64,000 nucleotides of DNA from Dirofilaria immitis (GCA_024305405.1 JAKNDB010000110.1:1922001-1986000), one strand, 5' to 3'. Positions 47,772-61,863 are shown, numbered from the stretch's first letter. Translations and numbers: made by a program. Notes: a model not told the origin generated them from the sequence alone.

Positions 47772-50530
47772 TTTCTTGCAAATAATAAATTCTACAGCAA
47801 TAAATGAATAATTTTTTTTGAAATTATTCAAAATTTTGCTTTCTATCACAAAGCATAATTATGAAGCGACAGAGTTACAATTAATATTGTATTTTGCGTA
47901 ATTTTAAATCTCTATTTGACCTTCGTTGTGATCAAAACATTTCCGAAATGTATTAAAGGCTATTAGACTTAATACGGATAATTTCCAACAAAGAAAAGGA
48001 ATATTGATTGCTCACTATAACAACTTATATATCTACATTTGATTAGTTTTTAACATTTGAAATCTTGATTTTGAAATTTTAGTCCAATTTTATTTAGCAC
48101 TGCGCTATAGGATTTATAGAACTGGTCTATCGCTGCTATGATAAGCATTTTGATAAGATGGTATAATGCTGTTTCAATGATTGTTTCATGTATTGGTATA
48201 ATGCGCTTGAAAATGTTGCCACACATAATATATCCAATTTTGACAATTTTAAAATTTTTCAAAATTTTATTTTAATAAAAGAGAAATGCTAAGAACGAAT
48301 AATATTACCAGAAAAATATCAACGATGATACTAATAGTAATAGCGGGAGATTGAATAACAACGATTGCTAACTTCGAGATTTTATTTTAAGATTTTTTGG
48401 ACGAAATATGCATAACCTTAAGATTTCTATTTCTCGAATGTCTAGTTATGTCTAGTTAAATCATTTAGGAAGAATTAATATATGATGACAATAATTATTA
48501 TTTTCCTTTTCTTTTCTCCTTGTTTTCTTCACTCTGACTCTGTTATTTCTTTTCTACGAATTTAAAAAAAGAGAGAGAGGAAAAAATCGCGCTATTGAAT
48601 TTAAGATTGTGTATTACGGCCATAAAACAATTAATGATTTTACAAGTAGTGATAATATGTCATAACAATAACAATATTATATTAAAACAAAACAACAATG
48701 ATAACAAGAACAACATAGGATCCGTGATAACAACAAAAATAATTGTAAAAACGACAGCAACAACATAACATTGCTTGTATTAGTCGCTACAACAAAAGCG
48801 ATAAGAACAACCGATAGATAATAACTGTAATAACTAATAGAATCATACAACAACTATCGCAGTGAAAAGAATTTTAAACAATTAGAAAATTTTGAATTAA
48901 TATTATAACATAATAATTAATCGATTATTATAACAATTAAATAAATTGATATTATAGCATAACAATAAAATAAATTGTATTATAATATAACAATTGAAGC
49001 GATTTTAAGTTACTATTATGGTATTACAATAAACAATAAGAAATTTAATTCTATATTAGCTCATTATAAATCACTTTTGAGCAGAAGAAAGAAAACAAGT
49101 TATTTGTCGTTATATTTGTCTGAAACTTGATTACAGATAAAACAGGTTGCCTGTATTATTTGCAGCCATAATAAATTCAAATGAACACGCAATCATTTCT
49201 AATGTACTTTCTTTTTGTAGCACATAATAAACACAAAAAAAGAAGAAAAAATAAAACTGGTACTGAAATGGAATTTGAAAAGTGTTTAAAATTTTCAAAT
49301 CAATAGTAAGATTTATTGGTAATAACATTTCCTTCATTGATGTACATTTTATTGCAAATCATGAATACGGCAAAAAAATAAAAACATTTGCTTAAAATTT
49401 GAATGAATAAGCATTAAATGATTGTTTCAAAAAGTTTACATTGTCGAAGTCTAAACTTTCAACGAAACTCTTCCTGAGCATCTCGAAGTTGTAACAATTT
49501 TACAGAAATTTCTCAACATTCGATACGTGAAGTTTGACAGCGATTTGTTCAAATTATCCGAAAATTCCAATGCAATCACTCATAATCTTGTTTTTTTCTA
49601 AATTATACTTCACTGCCATTGCGAATGTTTTATTGAATTAAATACGAAAAAAATTTGTAAAATATGTTTTCACACTGAGGAAGAATCCGGAAACCAGTAC
49701 AAACGTTCGTTCAAACTATCAAATGTTCTTCGCTCTTCATTCTCGATTTCACTTATTACCTCGTTTAAATGAAAAAAAGAAAAAAACAAGTTTGATTCAA
49801 ATATATTTTACGAAAAATAACAAGAAAGAATAAACTATTCATTAGTAACGCAAAATGTTCAATCAATTTCCAATCAGTGTTTACTCAATTATGATCAGAA
49901 CATTTGTTATCGTCGTTTTGTCAATGATATGATTAGTTCGGTAAAGCTTTTATCTTGACTGATACCCGTGAATAAATAAAAAACAACTAAATGTATAAAA
50001 CAGTATTAGGCTACAAATATATTGGCACAAGTACTGGCTGATTTCAAAAAATCTTCAGGAAGGTTATTAATGTAATCAGAGATGTATGACAGAAATTCTA
50101 CGATATCTTCAACAAATTTGATTTTGCATCCAAATACCACATCTCTCATTATATATAGTAGGAATAAAATTTTTCACTGCTGAAATATAATACATTATAA
50201 TAAATTGGCAGTAAAGTGAATTAAACCTCAAGCTACATGACAGTTTATCACACGAAAGTTGAAATCCATTGATCGGGAAAAAACGGAATGTAATGAAACT
50301 GACTATATGAAATGGATTATATTTCAGATTTACATTATTGCACAATGAATATGAGATGTGGCGCATTTCCATTGCATATAATTCAGTTCTACAATGAAAA
50401 TGCATAAAATCGTTGCTTTTTTAATTACATATATATTTTGATGTGACTAAATTGTGATAAAAGCAATAGATGACAATATGAATGGAAATGATAAGTTATT
50501 GCATCATTTAATATGTAGCAGAACTTTTCT
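47771..50530. other. 3' flank of the SLC4 gene
   Basis: Non-coding by eye. From about 48655 to 49030 the plus strand is dominated by AACAA and ATAACAATA motifs (low complexity, C only on one strand). The part next to 50531 would carry the SLC4 3' UTR, but no single polyadenylation site can be chosen among the many AATAAA-like strings. Confidence 0.4.
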
Positions 50531-53500
50531 TCATACAGGTAATGGTGCATCTTCAAAGAAATCTTTTCTAGCCAGCCATTTTCATTATTTGATTCATCAT
50601 TACCATCTAACTAAAAAATTATCTTAAAGTTTTCATATTCATACATACATGTACATAGATATATATCTACGTAAAAATTCAAATTAGAACAGCAAAATAC
50701 CCATTTTAAGAAAAATTGTTTTTCATCCTATTCAATAAAAAGGAAAAAATTGGAATTACCGCTCTAAGTTCCTTTTCAGTGAAAATTTTTTAAGAAAAAG
50801 CTGTCTCAATAGAATAAAAAGCATCAAAATGAATGGAAAAGCAAGAGCGGTTCGTTTGAAGTATTTCACAGCATAAATTATGATTAAGCATATTATTTGT
50901 ATAGCTGTATATAAATGCATTCGCCGAATATCCACCTAAAATGTAGAAAAAATTTGAAGAAATATATGAAGTAGAAAATTGTAAAGAATAAATCTCAGTA
51001 ACACACTGAGAGCAATTTTGAATAACATAAATTAAAATAACAAAAAATGCCAATCACTTACCGATTCTGTATATGGTGTATCGGGAAAATATTTTTCTGG
51101 TATAAAGAAAAGAATAATTCGCTGAACAAATTGTACTCCTGTAAGGTTCATAACACCTAAATACAAGAAAACACCGAATAAAGATGCCAGCGGAAGTCGC
51201 AAATATGAACCACTGAAAGCGAATAATCCCATAAGCAATGATACACCAATTGTCGTAACTCGTTGTTCAAGAACATAATCCACGCCTATAATATACATTT
51301 GCTTTCCGCTATAAATGAAACGTAGTAAGCTGTAGTGAACTGATACGTCCAATTAAATCCTAAACTACATAATTTCCTGTTAAACAATAGCTGCCATTCC
51401 ACTGAAGAAAGAAAATAGAATTAATTACATTAAATGAACAATGTATTGTAAGAGTTTGTTATTTATATCAAAATTTCAGATTCTTCCAAATCATCCAGAA
51501 AAGATTCGTTCATATTCCATTTATAATGGAATTTTGAATTAACCATGTACTTTCCTGCCTAATACAGTCATTTGAAAAAATCAATAAGATATGGGAATTA
51601 TACCAGCTCGTTCCCCTGGTGCAGTTTTTTCGGCACAGAAAGGGAACTACAATGTGCAAGTGACTGTACAGCAGCAGCACACATCCATGGTAAACCGAAG
51701 ATACTGCAAAGCAAGGTGCATGCACCCATTAACAGCAGGTCCCAATGCAAACCACTTCCTTTTATCAGGCAACGATCCTTACGAGATAGCAACAGTCTAT
51801 AATATTCCGAATAAAACTATTTATTGAATTAAAAAGTGAAAAATTAAACTTTCCTGCTAATATGAGAAAAATTAAAACTTACTCGGTAATTTCAGTCTCA
51901 ACAAATAAAAGTATGAAAACGAGCAATGCTGCAACTAATGCCACTATAATTATCCATAATTGATTAAGTGGCAAATATGCAGAAACAAATAAACCATGCC
52001 GTCGTGCTTCAATATTTGTAAAGCTAAAATGATCTGGCACTTCCAAACGCTGAAATAAATGTAAATTTGAGAAATTTAATATGATAAGAAATTTGTGAAG
52101 TGAAACAATAATTACCTGCAAGTAGGGATCGGGAACCAATAGATGTGCAAGGCTTGCAACTACTGCAATTGAAATTAACACTCCAAAATCACTGAGTGCA
52201 CGTCGAAGCTAAAAATTGCTTCTCAAAATACAGAATTAAAGGAATTAGAAAAAATTTTTAAACAAAAACTTAAAGAAGGCTTAAATGAAGTTTTCGTTCT
52301 TTACTGAGAAATTTGGAAGAAAAATTTTGAATTCTAAGAATTTAAATGAAGTTTTCAGTTTTTAAACATGCGTGGTAGATCTCTAGAATAAGTGCCAAAA
52401 ATTATAAACCGTTCTTCCCAGATAATAACTTTGTCGTAGCTGTCTTAATCCGTATGCTAATGCAAAAGTAGTGATCATAATAAAGGTGGTTAATAAAGCC
52501 GTATTTGGTTCACCATCACAAATTGTTATCACATCTGAATCATTCTTATTTCCACTGACAGCATTTATTCCGCATTCCTGACGAATATGTTCGTAAAATT
52601 CGAAATTTGCGACCGGATTATGAACGAATGTCTGGAAAAAAGAGGAAAGTTTAATCGTAAACAAAACTCATCCGCTGGGCATTAAAATACTTTCGGGAAA
52701 ATAAAAGTTGAAATTGTCACAACAAATATTAAAAAAAGAAAATAGTCACATTTTGTATGTACTATATCTTTGACAAACTAATTCTCACAGGAAATATATT
52801 GACATATTTGTCAATGTTTTCTTTAAAATGTCACGTATATCTTCCATACCTGATAAAGAAATCGCAAACTTTCTGCAATAAATATGACTGAAATCAATGA
52901 AGCAAAGATATCTTCGGTAAAACGTGTCACATAACATAGCATTCTGGAACCATCTACTGCGACAGTAACGATTGAGATCAGTAACACCCATAATCCGGCA
53001 TAAAGTCGAACCGTTAAGAAATCAATACTTAGATTAGCACAGAACTGGAAAAAAAGAACTGATGAATATGATGAACTGAAAAATAAATATGAAGAATTAA
53101 AACTGAAACTTTCTCCGATTTTGTGCATTTATTTAAACTATAATGAAAGAGATTAATACAATTAAAGATCGAGTGTCCATAAAAATTAGAGATTTAGTAA
53201 TTAATAATTGAAATTCTAAAATTATTAATTAAAAAAATAACTTACCGCGTATAAACTAACTTCAAAAACAAGAACCGGGCCCGTTGCACTCAAAATCATA
53301 AGCGGTTGAACAGCAAATATTCCCCAAAGAATACCACAAATGCATTGAGCCATCAAGGTTTCAAGTATTCCAATTTTTTCATTGGTGTATTTCCTAAAAT
53401 CTATCAGTTAAATTTCAGGATAATAAATTACGATTAACACGTTTTCTCGCTTTTCCTAATATTCAAAAAAATTTGAAAAATCAAAATTTTTAAGCATAAA

Positions 53501-56500
53501 GTCGAACTCCCATTGTAACAGAATATTATGTTATTGTAAATTTACCTAAAAGACCACCAAATGTAATTGCGGGTGCAAAACTGGCACAAAACATGAATAC
53601 GACACTTGTAAGGCATTGAAAATTGAGCGCATCACGATAATCGGACCTAAAATTTATTCAGTGGCGGCTGGAGTCTTTCTTTTCCTGTTTCCGCCTTATA
53701 TTCATATTCTGAGCGCACATTATCATCAGTTTAAGTTGATCCGTAGAAATTCCCCAAATGACTGCAAAAGACAGTAAACGCGATCAAATTATATAATATT
53801 ACGGCGTTCTGGAAACTACTAAAAAGTTATGGATATTTTGTGGATCTTTTTTGTAAAATCTATCAGCTAAACATAATAATTAAGCGTAAAGTGCTACGTA
53901 CCAATAATATGGAAATCGCTTTTCAAAATCACTAATCATTCCACTAAAAAACGACATTTTTCTCTTTTTCGAGTTGTCTTTTGAAATTAGCATCATTTTT
54001 TTGCTCAATTTTCGGAGGCAAGGCTGAAAAAATTGAAACAATTTATAATCATAAAATTTTAACAACAAAAAATGATAACTGAAAAGAAAGCGAGAAAATT
54101 ATTACCACTATCTTGAAATTTAAAAGAAAAAAATAAAGCTCACAATTTCCTTCCTCTGCAATTTTTCTCCGATTTCGCCGTTTTTTCAATGCTTTTCGAA
54201 TTTCATCACCAGATAACAAACGTTTGCTATCAATTTCTCCAGGCGGAATAACAACAGAATCATCCAAAAAATTATCCACGCCAGAGATAAGTTCTTCACG
54301 AACATTTGCTTCATATGCAACAGAATTAAATTCCTTAAAACAGAATTTAACAATAAGAAAAAGAAAACGAATTCTGACATATATAGTTTACTCATTAACC
54401 AATGTATTTTGAAATCAAATTTTAAAATTCATACTGAAGAATGATTAAGAAAAATAATAATTTAACCATGTTTGTCATCAGTGTTGCAATGGATCGTCCC
54501 ATTTCATGATAACTGACATCCGGCTGACTTGGTCCTAGAATCACTACAACAAAGCGAAGTGGTACTTCACCATCGAGAATTTCTGGCATCGTTGTAGGCT
54601 CACTTAGTCGAAGCATAACGAAATGTGTTTTTGTTAAATTTGGAATCACACCAACGAAGATCTAAAGTATAAAATTATTGTAGTTTTCTTATAGATTTAA
54701 AATAAAGCTTTACTGATATTTAAATTCTATTTAAAATGACAAAAAAATTTTGCTGAAAAAGTAAAAATCAAAATGAACTGGTATATTAATAAAATTTGTT
54801 AATAATATCAATTAATTTGAAAATGCATGATAATCAAAGGTGATAATTGTAAGCGTATCACTGTGTCGTATCATCACTATCACCAGTGATCGCATCATTT
54901 CTAATTTAAAACGTGGTGATGACAGCTGATTTTCTCGAAGTAATAACAATGCATAATAAAAAGTGAAAATGAAACCTGCGCTGTTTCGGTGCCGACGGGA
55001 AGTTTTCTCAAGATATCTTCGCCTTTATGAAGTTCCAATGAATGTGTTCTAACTCTGAAAATGCACACTTCTTTTATTTATTCACTTATTTTTTGAAATG
55101 AAACATTAAATATAAATCGAAAACTATAATAATATACAAATTCTAAATTAAATAATAAACATACTTTCCCAAAGAGTCCGACATAAAATGTGCTGTTGTA
55201 GACTGTTTTGAAGGATTTAAGCATAGCCTTTCTTGAACTGCTGGTATCGCTGGAAGGTCGGGAAAGCTAAAAATGTGAAGTAAAAAAAAGTATAAATTGG
55301 AATTCTTTAACTTGAAGTAAAATGTCATAAAGATAAAAATTAAAAATGGAGGAAAAATACCTCTGTTGTTTGATGACACTAACTGGTATTCCTTTTACAC
55401 CTGTCAATGCATTATTTTCTATTTCATCAACTTCTGCTATTGTTGGCTGAGTACGTATGTTACAGGTTTGAAATGAATGCTCTCGTTTCAACAAATCTAT
55501 AAGTAAATTATAGCAGTATTCTTAAAATTACCATTCTTATTATTAAAATATTACAAAGAAAATTTAATAATTTTACAAAAACTCCGAAGAATTAAAAAAG
55601 AACGAAAAAGAAATATATCGATATCAATACCCATGCGTAATTTAGCGTTATCAGTCGTATTTGCACCAACTAAATTACATTCTGAACGTCGATCAAAAAC
55701 TGAACCCGCTAATGACAGCGCCGTCATTCGACGTGATAAGGGATGCCTAAATGGGGAAATGTCGACTGCAAAAATTTTGAAAATTCTTTTAAAACAATTG
55801 CCGTAATTGAATTATACTAAAACTAAATTCACAAACAAAACCTTATCATATTTAACAAAAAAAAAGAAACAGATGAACAAAAAACAAACGAAAATAATAA
55901 ACTTACGCATGTTTCATTGATAAAATTTGCATGATATCTCTTCTTTTACAAGTGATTCCTTCAAAAATCATAGCATTAGCTACTTGATCGCAAACTTCAA
56001 CAAACGTTTTTGCTTTACAGTCGAGCAAAATCATACCTAAAATAAAACTTTTGTAGGATCGATTTTTGGAATTATTACTAATAAAATGATTTTTATAAGT
56101 TTAGTTTAATGGATTTCAAAATAATCAATCGCAGGGAACAATGATTTGTTTTTGTTTATCTTGCAAAGAAAAGAAAAGTTTGATTAAATGATAAACCTGT
56201 TCGCATAAATTTTCGTAAGGAAAGTAAAGAATGAAATGAAAGGAAAGCCACATGTGGTTGGCCCCAGTGATGATCTGTTCCTTCAACATCCTAAATAAAT
56301 TTCAATTTCAGTATAAATATATTAATTAAATTTAGAATGTGACTAATAATTTCTTACTTTATACTATTTCGTATGAAATAAATAAATTTCAAAGAAAATT
56401 TTGAATCCTAAAAATGCAATTTCAAAATGAACAGAACTTAAAATTTTAAAAGTACTATTTAAATATAAACAAATTTTATAACTTAGAACTATCAAGTAAT

Positions 56501-59500
56501 TACTAACAACTGTTACAATTTTTTAATTCGTCCTTCTCCTTACATTTAAAAAAAAAAGAAAAAAACCTCTTCGTATTTAACCCATCGAGCTGTTTCTGTC
56601 CATTCTCCACCTTTTTGCAAATCCAAATCATACAGTTCAACAAAAACCTGAATAAGCAACTAGATTCAATTCGAACTTCTTTTTATTTTAGCATTTTATC
56701 CTCTAGCATTCCCATCCTCTAATTCAAATGAGGAGAAATCATTTCCATTTTCCATTGACAATTTTCCTTAAACATTATATTTTTCATAGCTTGATATTTA
56801 CATCTTTTTCCATCATAAAGAAATATTCGTTTTTTCTTTCCTGAATAATTTTGTGATATTAATATATGAATATACCTTTCTTCTTTTCTCTTTCTTTCCC
56901 TTTAGCTCCTGTTCAAAAATGAGACAAAATACATCAATAAAAAATCACATTTAAAAAAATCATATTTTAAAAGAAAAAATAATCAAATAAAAAACAATAT
57001 CTGATTATGGCTGTGTTTCTTCATACTGTCACCACCACCATCCGTAATATTGAAAGAAACTGGTGATGCAGGTTTCGGTGATATAGCTTCATTAAAAGGA
57101 AATCCTGGAAATACGGAAGAACTATCAAATTCAAAATACGGAAAAATAATTCTGCTTCAAATCTAAGTTAATTTTCATATTTTAAATATACATATATAAA
57201 TAACTTTATCAGTGAAATTATTAATTTGAAATAGTTATCAGTTACTATTTGCCTGCATATCACGTAATTCTAAAAAAGAAATTCTTAGATTTTGCAAAAA
57301 GAAAAAAATCAGCGCAAAAAAATGAAATGAAATTCTTCTAACAAACTAATTATGCTTTATTTTTAATGATTTAACTCAAACATTAAGACTAAAATGATCT
57401 AATAGAATTATGATGCTAGTAATAACCAAATGTAAAATTTTTACCGCCGATATGTTTGGACATTGAATGAAATGACGAATGAATTTTTTGTTGACTGTTA
57501 CCATAATGAGTGGATGCTAAATCTTTCTCAATCAATTCCAATTCTGATGTTTCTGCTTTTAAAACAGCCGCTAAATCGGACGACATGTTTCCTGAAAATG
57601 TTAGCAATAATTTTGAGAAATTTTTGAAATTGAAATCAAATTATGAATAAATTAATTTTTGATCTCGGCTAATTGAAATATTCAGCGATGGACATAACTT
57701 TTAGTGGATACTGCTTATTGAAAATTGCAAGAAAATTTAAATATTTTACAGCATAGATTTTAAAATTATTTATTCTATCATTGTGTTCAACTATTACGTT
57801 TAGATTTTAATTAATTAACATTTGAATTTTATTTGAAAAGGATATTTTTAAGTTTCTATCAATGCCAAAATATTTTCTACATTTGAAAAAGATATTTTTA
57901 AGTTTACACAAATATCAAAATTGAATGTCGATGAAGATGAAGTTGTAGAATAATTTTGATCATACTCAGATTTGTTACTCATTATAATTATCTGCTTGTG
58001 ATAAATAAAAAGCATGTTTATCAAAATCATGAATAAATTCAATGATTACCAGTATTTATACAAGATGCTATTTAAGCAAATGCTAGAAGATAGTAATGAA
58101 GTAATTTGTTTATTTAAATTATTATGCAAAATTGCTAATTATATTTAATTCATAAGTGATATATTTTGTTATAAATATTTCAGGAAAGGAAGCATATAAT
58201 TAAATGAATTATTCCACAAAGATCCCACGATTAAATTAATCAATTAAAAGTGAAATTAAACAAGCAAGAAAAAAAACAGTGATGTAACTGAAAGAAAGGA
58301 CGCAAATACAAAACAAATGATAAGATAAAGGATAGTGCTTGACAGTATCAGCATAGATGCAAACAGTTCATGATAAAAAGTGAAAATGAAACTATCAAAA
58401 AAAAGGAAAACTAATGATAACAGTTTAAACTACATACCATCATATACAATACCAATATCGATTGACCAGCGTTTATATCAAATCACAAATATTACTGAAT
58501 ATCCTATCCCTATTCCTCTTTATCCTATTTAGTCTACTCATCTTCCTTTTTCATTCCATCCGTTCTGTCTCGGTCTTTTCCCACGAATCTTTCATCATGA
58601 ACGTATCATTGTATAAGATTTCCGATAATAAATAATCCTTTGATGACACAGTTTTCATAATATATCGCGATTTATACGAAATGAACTTGTTTGCAACCTA
58701 AAATTTAACTCGTTTTTGCTCTTTCGGCCTTGCCGTTCATAATTCGCGAATCTATCGTCTCTTTTCTAACTTCATCGGGATTTTAGACTTATTTCCCGTG
58801 AACTTGACGATATCTCACACTACTTCTTCCTTATCAATTCACCGCTCAAAATACTTTTCGTCTTAAATAAAATATTAGATAATGGAATAGTTAAATCGAA
58901 AAAAAAATCTCAAAAACATTATTTATTAAAATATTGTTGTATGTATCCACTAAACGAAGATGAAAAGAGAATAACGATTTGATGCGGAAATATCGATTTA
59001 TTATTTTATTATACATGATAAATTTTAGAGATAAAATTAACAAAATTCTAATAGTGTAAGTTTCTAAATTTCCAAAACAAAAGTTTTGAACTGACATAAA
59101 TTGATCGTAATTCGAATGAATTTCCGAATCTGAAATGTTTGTATTTAGCATTTTGTTCCCAGATTCAAGCGAAGGTCAAAGGTTAATTGATGGCGCTCAA
59201 AGATGGCATCTGCTCTGTTTGACGATATGAACAGAAACATAACAAGAAGCAGTGAACTGTAAATGTGAATGAGAATGCAAATGAAAAGGTCGAATTTGGA
59301 GTATATGAATCCATCCAAAGTTAAGTTGAAGTGTTCATCTGCTTATCAGCTGAGTAAATAAGCAATTAAATATTTAGCAAACAAAAACAACATATTTCCT
59401 CGATCAACAATTGTTATATATTCTTATATAATCGATAAATGCCGAAAAGCATGCTAATTAATGCATCAAATTAGAGCATTTTAGAAATATTTTGATTAAA

Positions 59501-61714
59501 CCAAAAAAATTAGAAATTCTTTTGGGAAAGTTTTTCAAAGGAAAAAATAAATAAATAAAATAAAACAGTAAATGTTCATTTCTTTTAAAATTGATATTAA
59601 ATTATTTTATACAACATTATATAGGACATGCTTCTTATCTAACCCACTTAAACATTATTCTTAAAGTACCTAATTTTTTCTCTTATTTTTTTTCTAACTT
59701 CTGAGTGAAATCATCGTCAGACATATTTTTAGCTTGCTTTTATTTACTTTTTCCTTTCTTATTTTTTTAAATTTTCCATATGCTAAACATTGAAGCTTGT
59801 TTAACTGAATTCATTTATTTCTGTCCTGAATGTTTTCTAAATTTTAAACAGCTGAAAAATGGATACGATAGAAATGTTGAAAGCAGTTGGAGACGAAACA
59901 AATATTAGCACTTTCATGTAAATAGATGAAATGGAAAGCTTCTTCTGCTAAGAAATATTTTTGAATTGACAAGAAATTATTTCCTGAATAAATAGTAAAA
60001 AAGATAAGCAACCAATGTAGAAATTCATAAATACAATCAAATTTTTCAATAAAGAAATGAAAAAAATTAGAATTAAATTTCCGAAAAAATTTTTTCAAAA
60101 TTTTTAATGTTTTTTACAGTATTTAAATCTTTAAGTATATCATTATCAATGCTTCAATGCCTTTTTTTTGACATATCATCATTTGCTAATCAATTTTAAA
60201 CCATATATTAATAAAGTTCTACTTATTATTTCTTGTTTTTCCTTACCAAAAATTCGGCTATCTGACAATTTGTTCAAATTTTACCAGTTTGTTTAAATTT
60301 CAATCAATATTTTCTTCCATTATAAGTATTATATGTTTTGCTATAACTAATAATACTATTAAAAGTATAAATTTTAAGATTCAAATTTTGATTAAATTAA
60401 ACAAAAATATTAAATAAAAGATAAAATATGGCTTCAACCTTTCTTTACAATCTTCCATTCATTCATCTAACCGTTATTAAATTTTCCTCATTCATTTCAA
60501 AATAACTGAATTTTAAAAAATCAATTTCTCGATTGACTATAGAAATCTGTACGGAACGATATGCTCCATTAGCATAAGAAGAGATTTTTATAGTGATAAC
60601 AAGTGATTCATCTAATAATTTCATATAATGCATATATTAGCCTGATTTATCTGTCATCTGTTAAAAAAGAAAAAATGTAATGAAAATGGTTCACGGCAAT
60701 AAAATATCTCTTGGAATATTGATAGAATACTGTCCATTTTATCAATGCTATCATGAATATTTAAGAAATCAAAGATAAAATATTAGCAAGCCTACTGAGA
60801 TGAATACGATTGAAATTTTCAGATTTGTTTTTGAAGTGAAGTGCGTTTGAATATTGATTGTGTTGGTGTCAAGTTCTTATAAATTTCAATTAAATTTTAG
60901 TTGCTAGCATTCCTAAGTTTATAAACTTTTCAATGATCAGCTCAGTGATTGGCTTATCTTGAGCTGATAATAATATGAGACCTAATCAACATAGTTCTAT
61001 ATGATATGGAGCTAATCATTATAATTTTATTAATCAGATCAGTAGTTTTTCTAATAGGTAAATGTCAGAATAATCATTTTAACAAATAAATTACTTTTCA
61101 ATTTCACTACTAATGATTCATTGTAATTTATGCTATAAAGCAAAAAAGCAAAATCTAAAATTGGTAATGAAATTTATTAAATTTAACTAAATGAAAAAAA
61201 AACATGCAATAAAGATGAATTTATATTCGACATAAGTTTAAATGAACTTATCATAAATTGATATAGAAAAAGTAAATAAATCATATAAATTTGTATGAAT
61301 ATTAAATAACTAACCGATAGCAAACAGAGCACGTTGTGGACGACAAAATTGCTCATATTTCAATATACCTGTAGCGTTTCCCGATAACATTTCCTGATCA
61401 TTATTTCCATTGAGCAATGGTTCTTTACATGAAATATTATTTACATCCATAGATTTTAGTCGAACACTATGAGATGATGTATCATAGCAAGTGCGATCGT
61501 ATTCGGATACGTTGCTATTTGCGGCAATCGTTTCCAATAAACTATCATCGTTATTTTCATGAAATGTAAGGGTATATCTTTCAGATATTGATTGTGGAAG
61601 GTATTTAAGATCTTGTTGAATATCACTGACACTATCAGTTACTTTAGACGTAATGAGTGGCGTCCAGATACCTTCCGTATCATTCCACAACAATGCCGTC
61701 TTCTTGATAGACAT
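50531..61714 (-). CDS. SLC4-family bicarbonate transporter (anion exchanger type)
   Basis: Membrane transporter moving HCO3- for pH control. 23 minus-strand exons: 61714-61315, 57591-57445, 57104-57001, 56647-56567, 56290-56197, 56036-55907, 55746-55631, 55496-55361, 55266-55165, 55054-54976, 54661-54467, 54333-54144, 54023-53902, 53646-53546, 53393-53246, 53044-52850, 52631-52410, 52208-52116, 52049-51883, 51796-51604, 51285-51062, 50935-50760, 50610-50531 (TGA). The cytoplasmic domain shows VFVELYDL, ETARWVKYEEDVEG, VIPPGE; the membrane domain TFGGLL, GPVLVFE, VTRFTED, KGSGLHWDLL, FGLPWMCAA, EQRVTT, VDIRRMHL. FVETEIT has Glu where AE1 has Glu681 and Na+-coupled members have Asp, which favours Cl-/HCO3- exchange. 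The KxxK stilbene motif is absent. About 1165 residues after five indel corrections. Probably an abts-type nematode gene; which one is not decidable. Confidence 0.95.
57584..57596 (-). promoter_or_regulatory. Possible second start of the SLC4 gene in exon 2
   Basis: Exon 2 opens with TTTTCAG, GAAAC, ATG. The ATG at 57586 is in frame with the downstream protein, so transcripts initiated in intron 1 and trans-spliced here would encode a protein lacking the first 135 residues. Confidence 0.4.
57592..61314. other. SLC4 intron 1 (3.7 kb)
   Basis: By far the longest intron of the gene. It contains a diverged duplication (GATATTTTTAAGTTT at 57840 and 57890). A less AT-rich region at about 58500-59350 is C-rich in its left half. 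That region has no conserved exon on either strand and is a candidate internal promoter. The rest is plain AT-rich sequence. Confidence 0.5.
59173..59185 (+). promoter_or_regulatory. DR1-like nuclear receptor half-site pair
   Basis: AGGTCA-A-AGGTTA, two half-sites spaced by one base, within the less AT-rich part of SLC4 intron 1. One half-site departs by one base from AGGTCA. A match of this length can arise by chance in 64 kb, so this is only a hint. Confidence 0.25.
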
Positions 61715-61843
61715 AAGTAGTGATCAAACGATTTTCTCAGATTCAAATAGCAAGCGTTTCTGTTCACGTATATCAATTCTATGTTCTTTAGAATACATTT
61801 TTCCAACTCTCTCTCCTCTTTCTCTCTCTTTCTTCCTTTTTTC

Positions 61844-61863
61844 TTTTTTTTTTTTTTTTTTTT
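61844..61863. repeat. T20 homopolymer ending a pyrimidine tract
   Basis: Twenty consecutive T residues preceded by about 40 bases of CT-rich sequence, then AAAAAAGG. It lies about 130 bases upstream of the SLC4 ATG. Read on the minus strand it gives an artefactual Lys run. Confidence 0.9.

Noticed and set aside
47590..47781. Serine-run protein on the minus strand
   Set aside because: The serine run is the (GAT)10 microsatellite read in reverse.
50109..50405. 98-codon minus-strand open frame downstream of the SLC4 stop
   Set aside because: No splice context and no family resemblance; it begins after the SLC4 stop and is probably 3' UTR or flank.
51300..51410. Possible extra SLC4 exon (WNGSYCLTGNYV after a TTCAG acceptor)
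   Set aside because: The frame stops within 14 codons, and the flanking exons join directly in phase (GERAG to VDYVLE). It is intron sequence.
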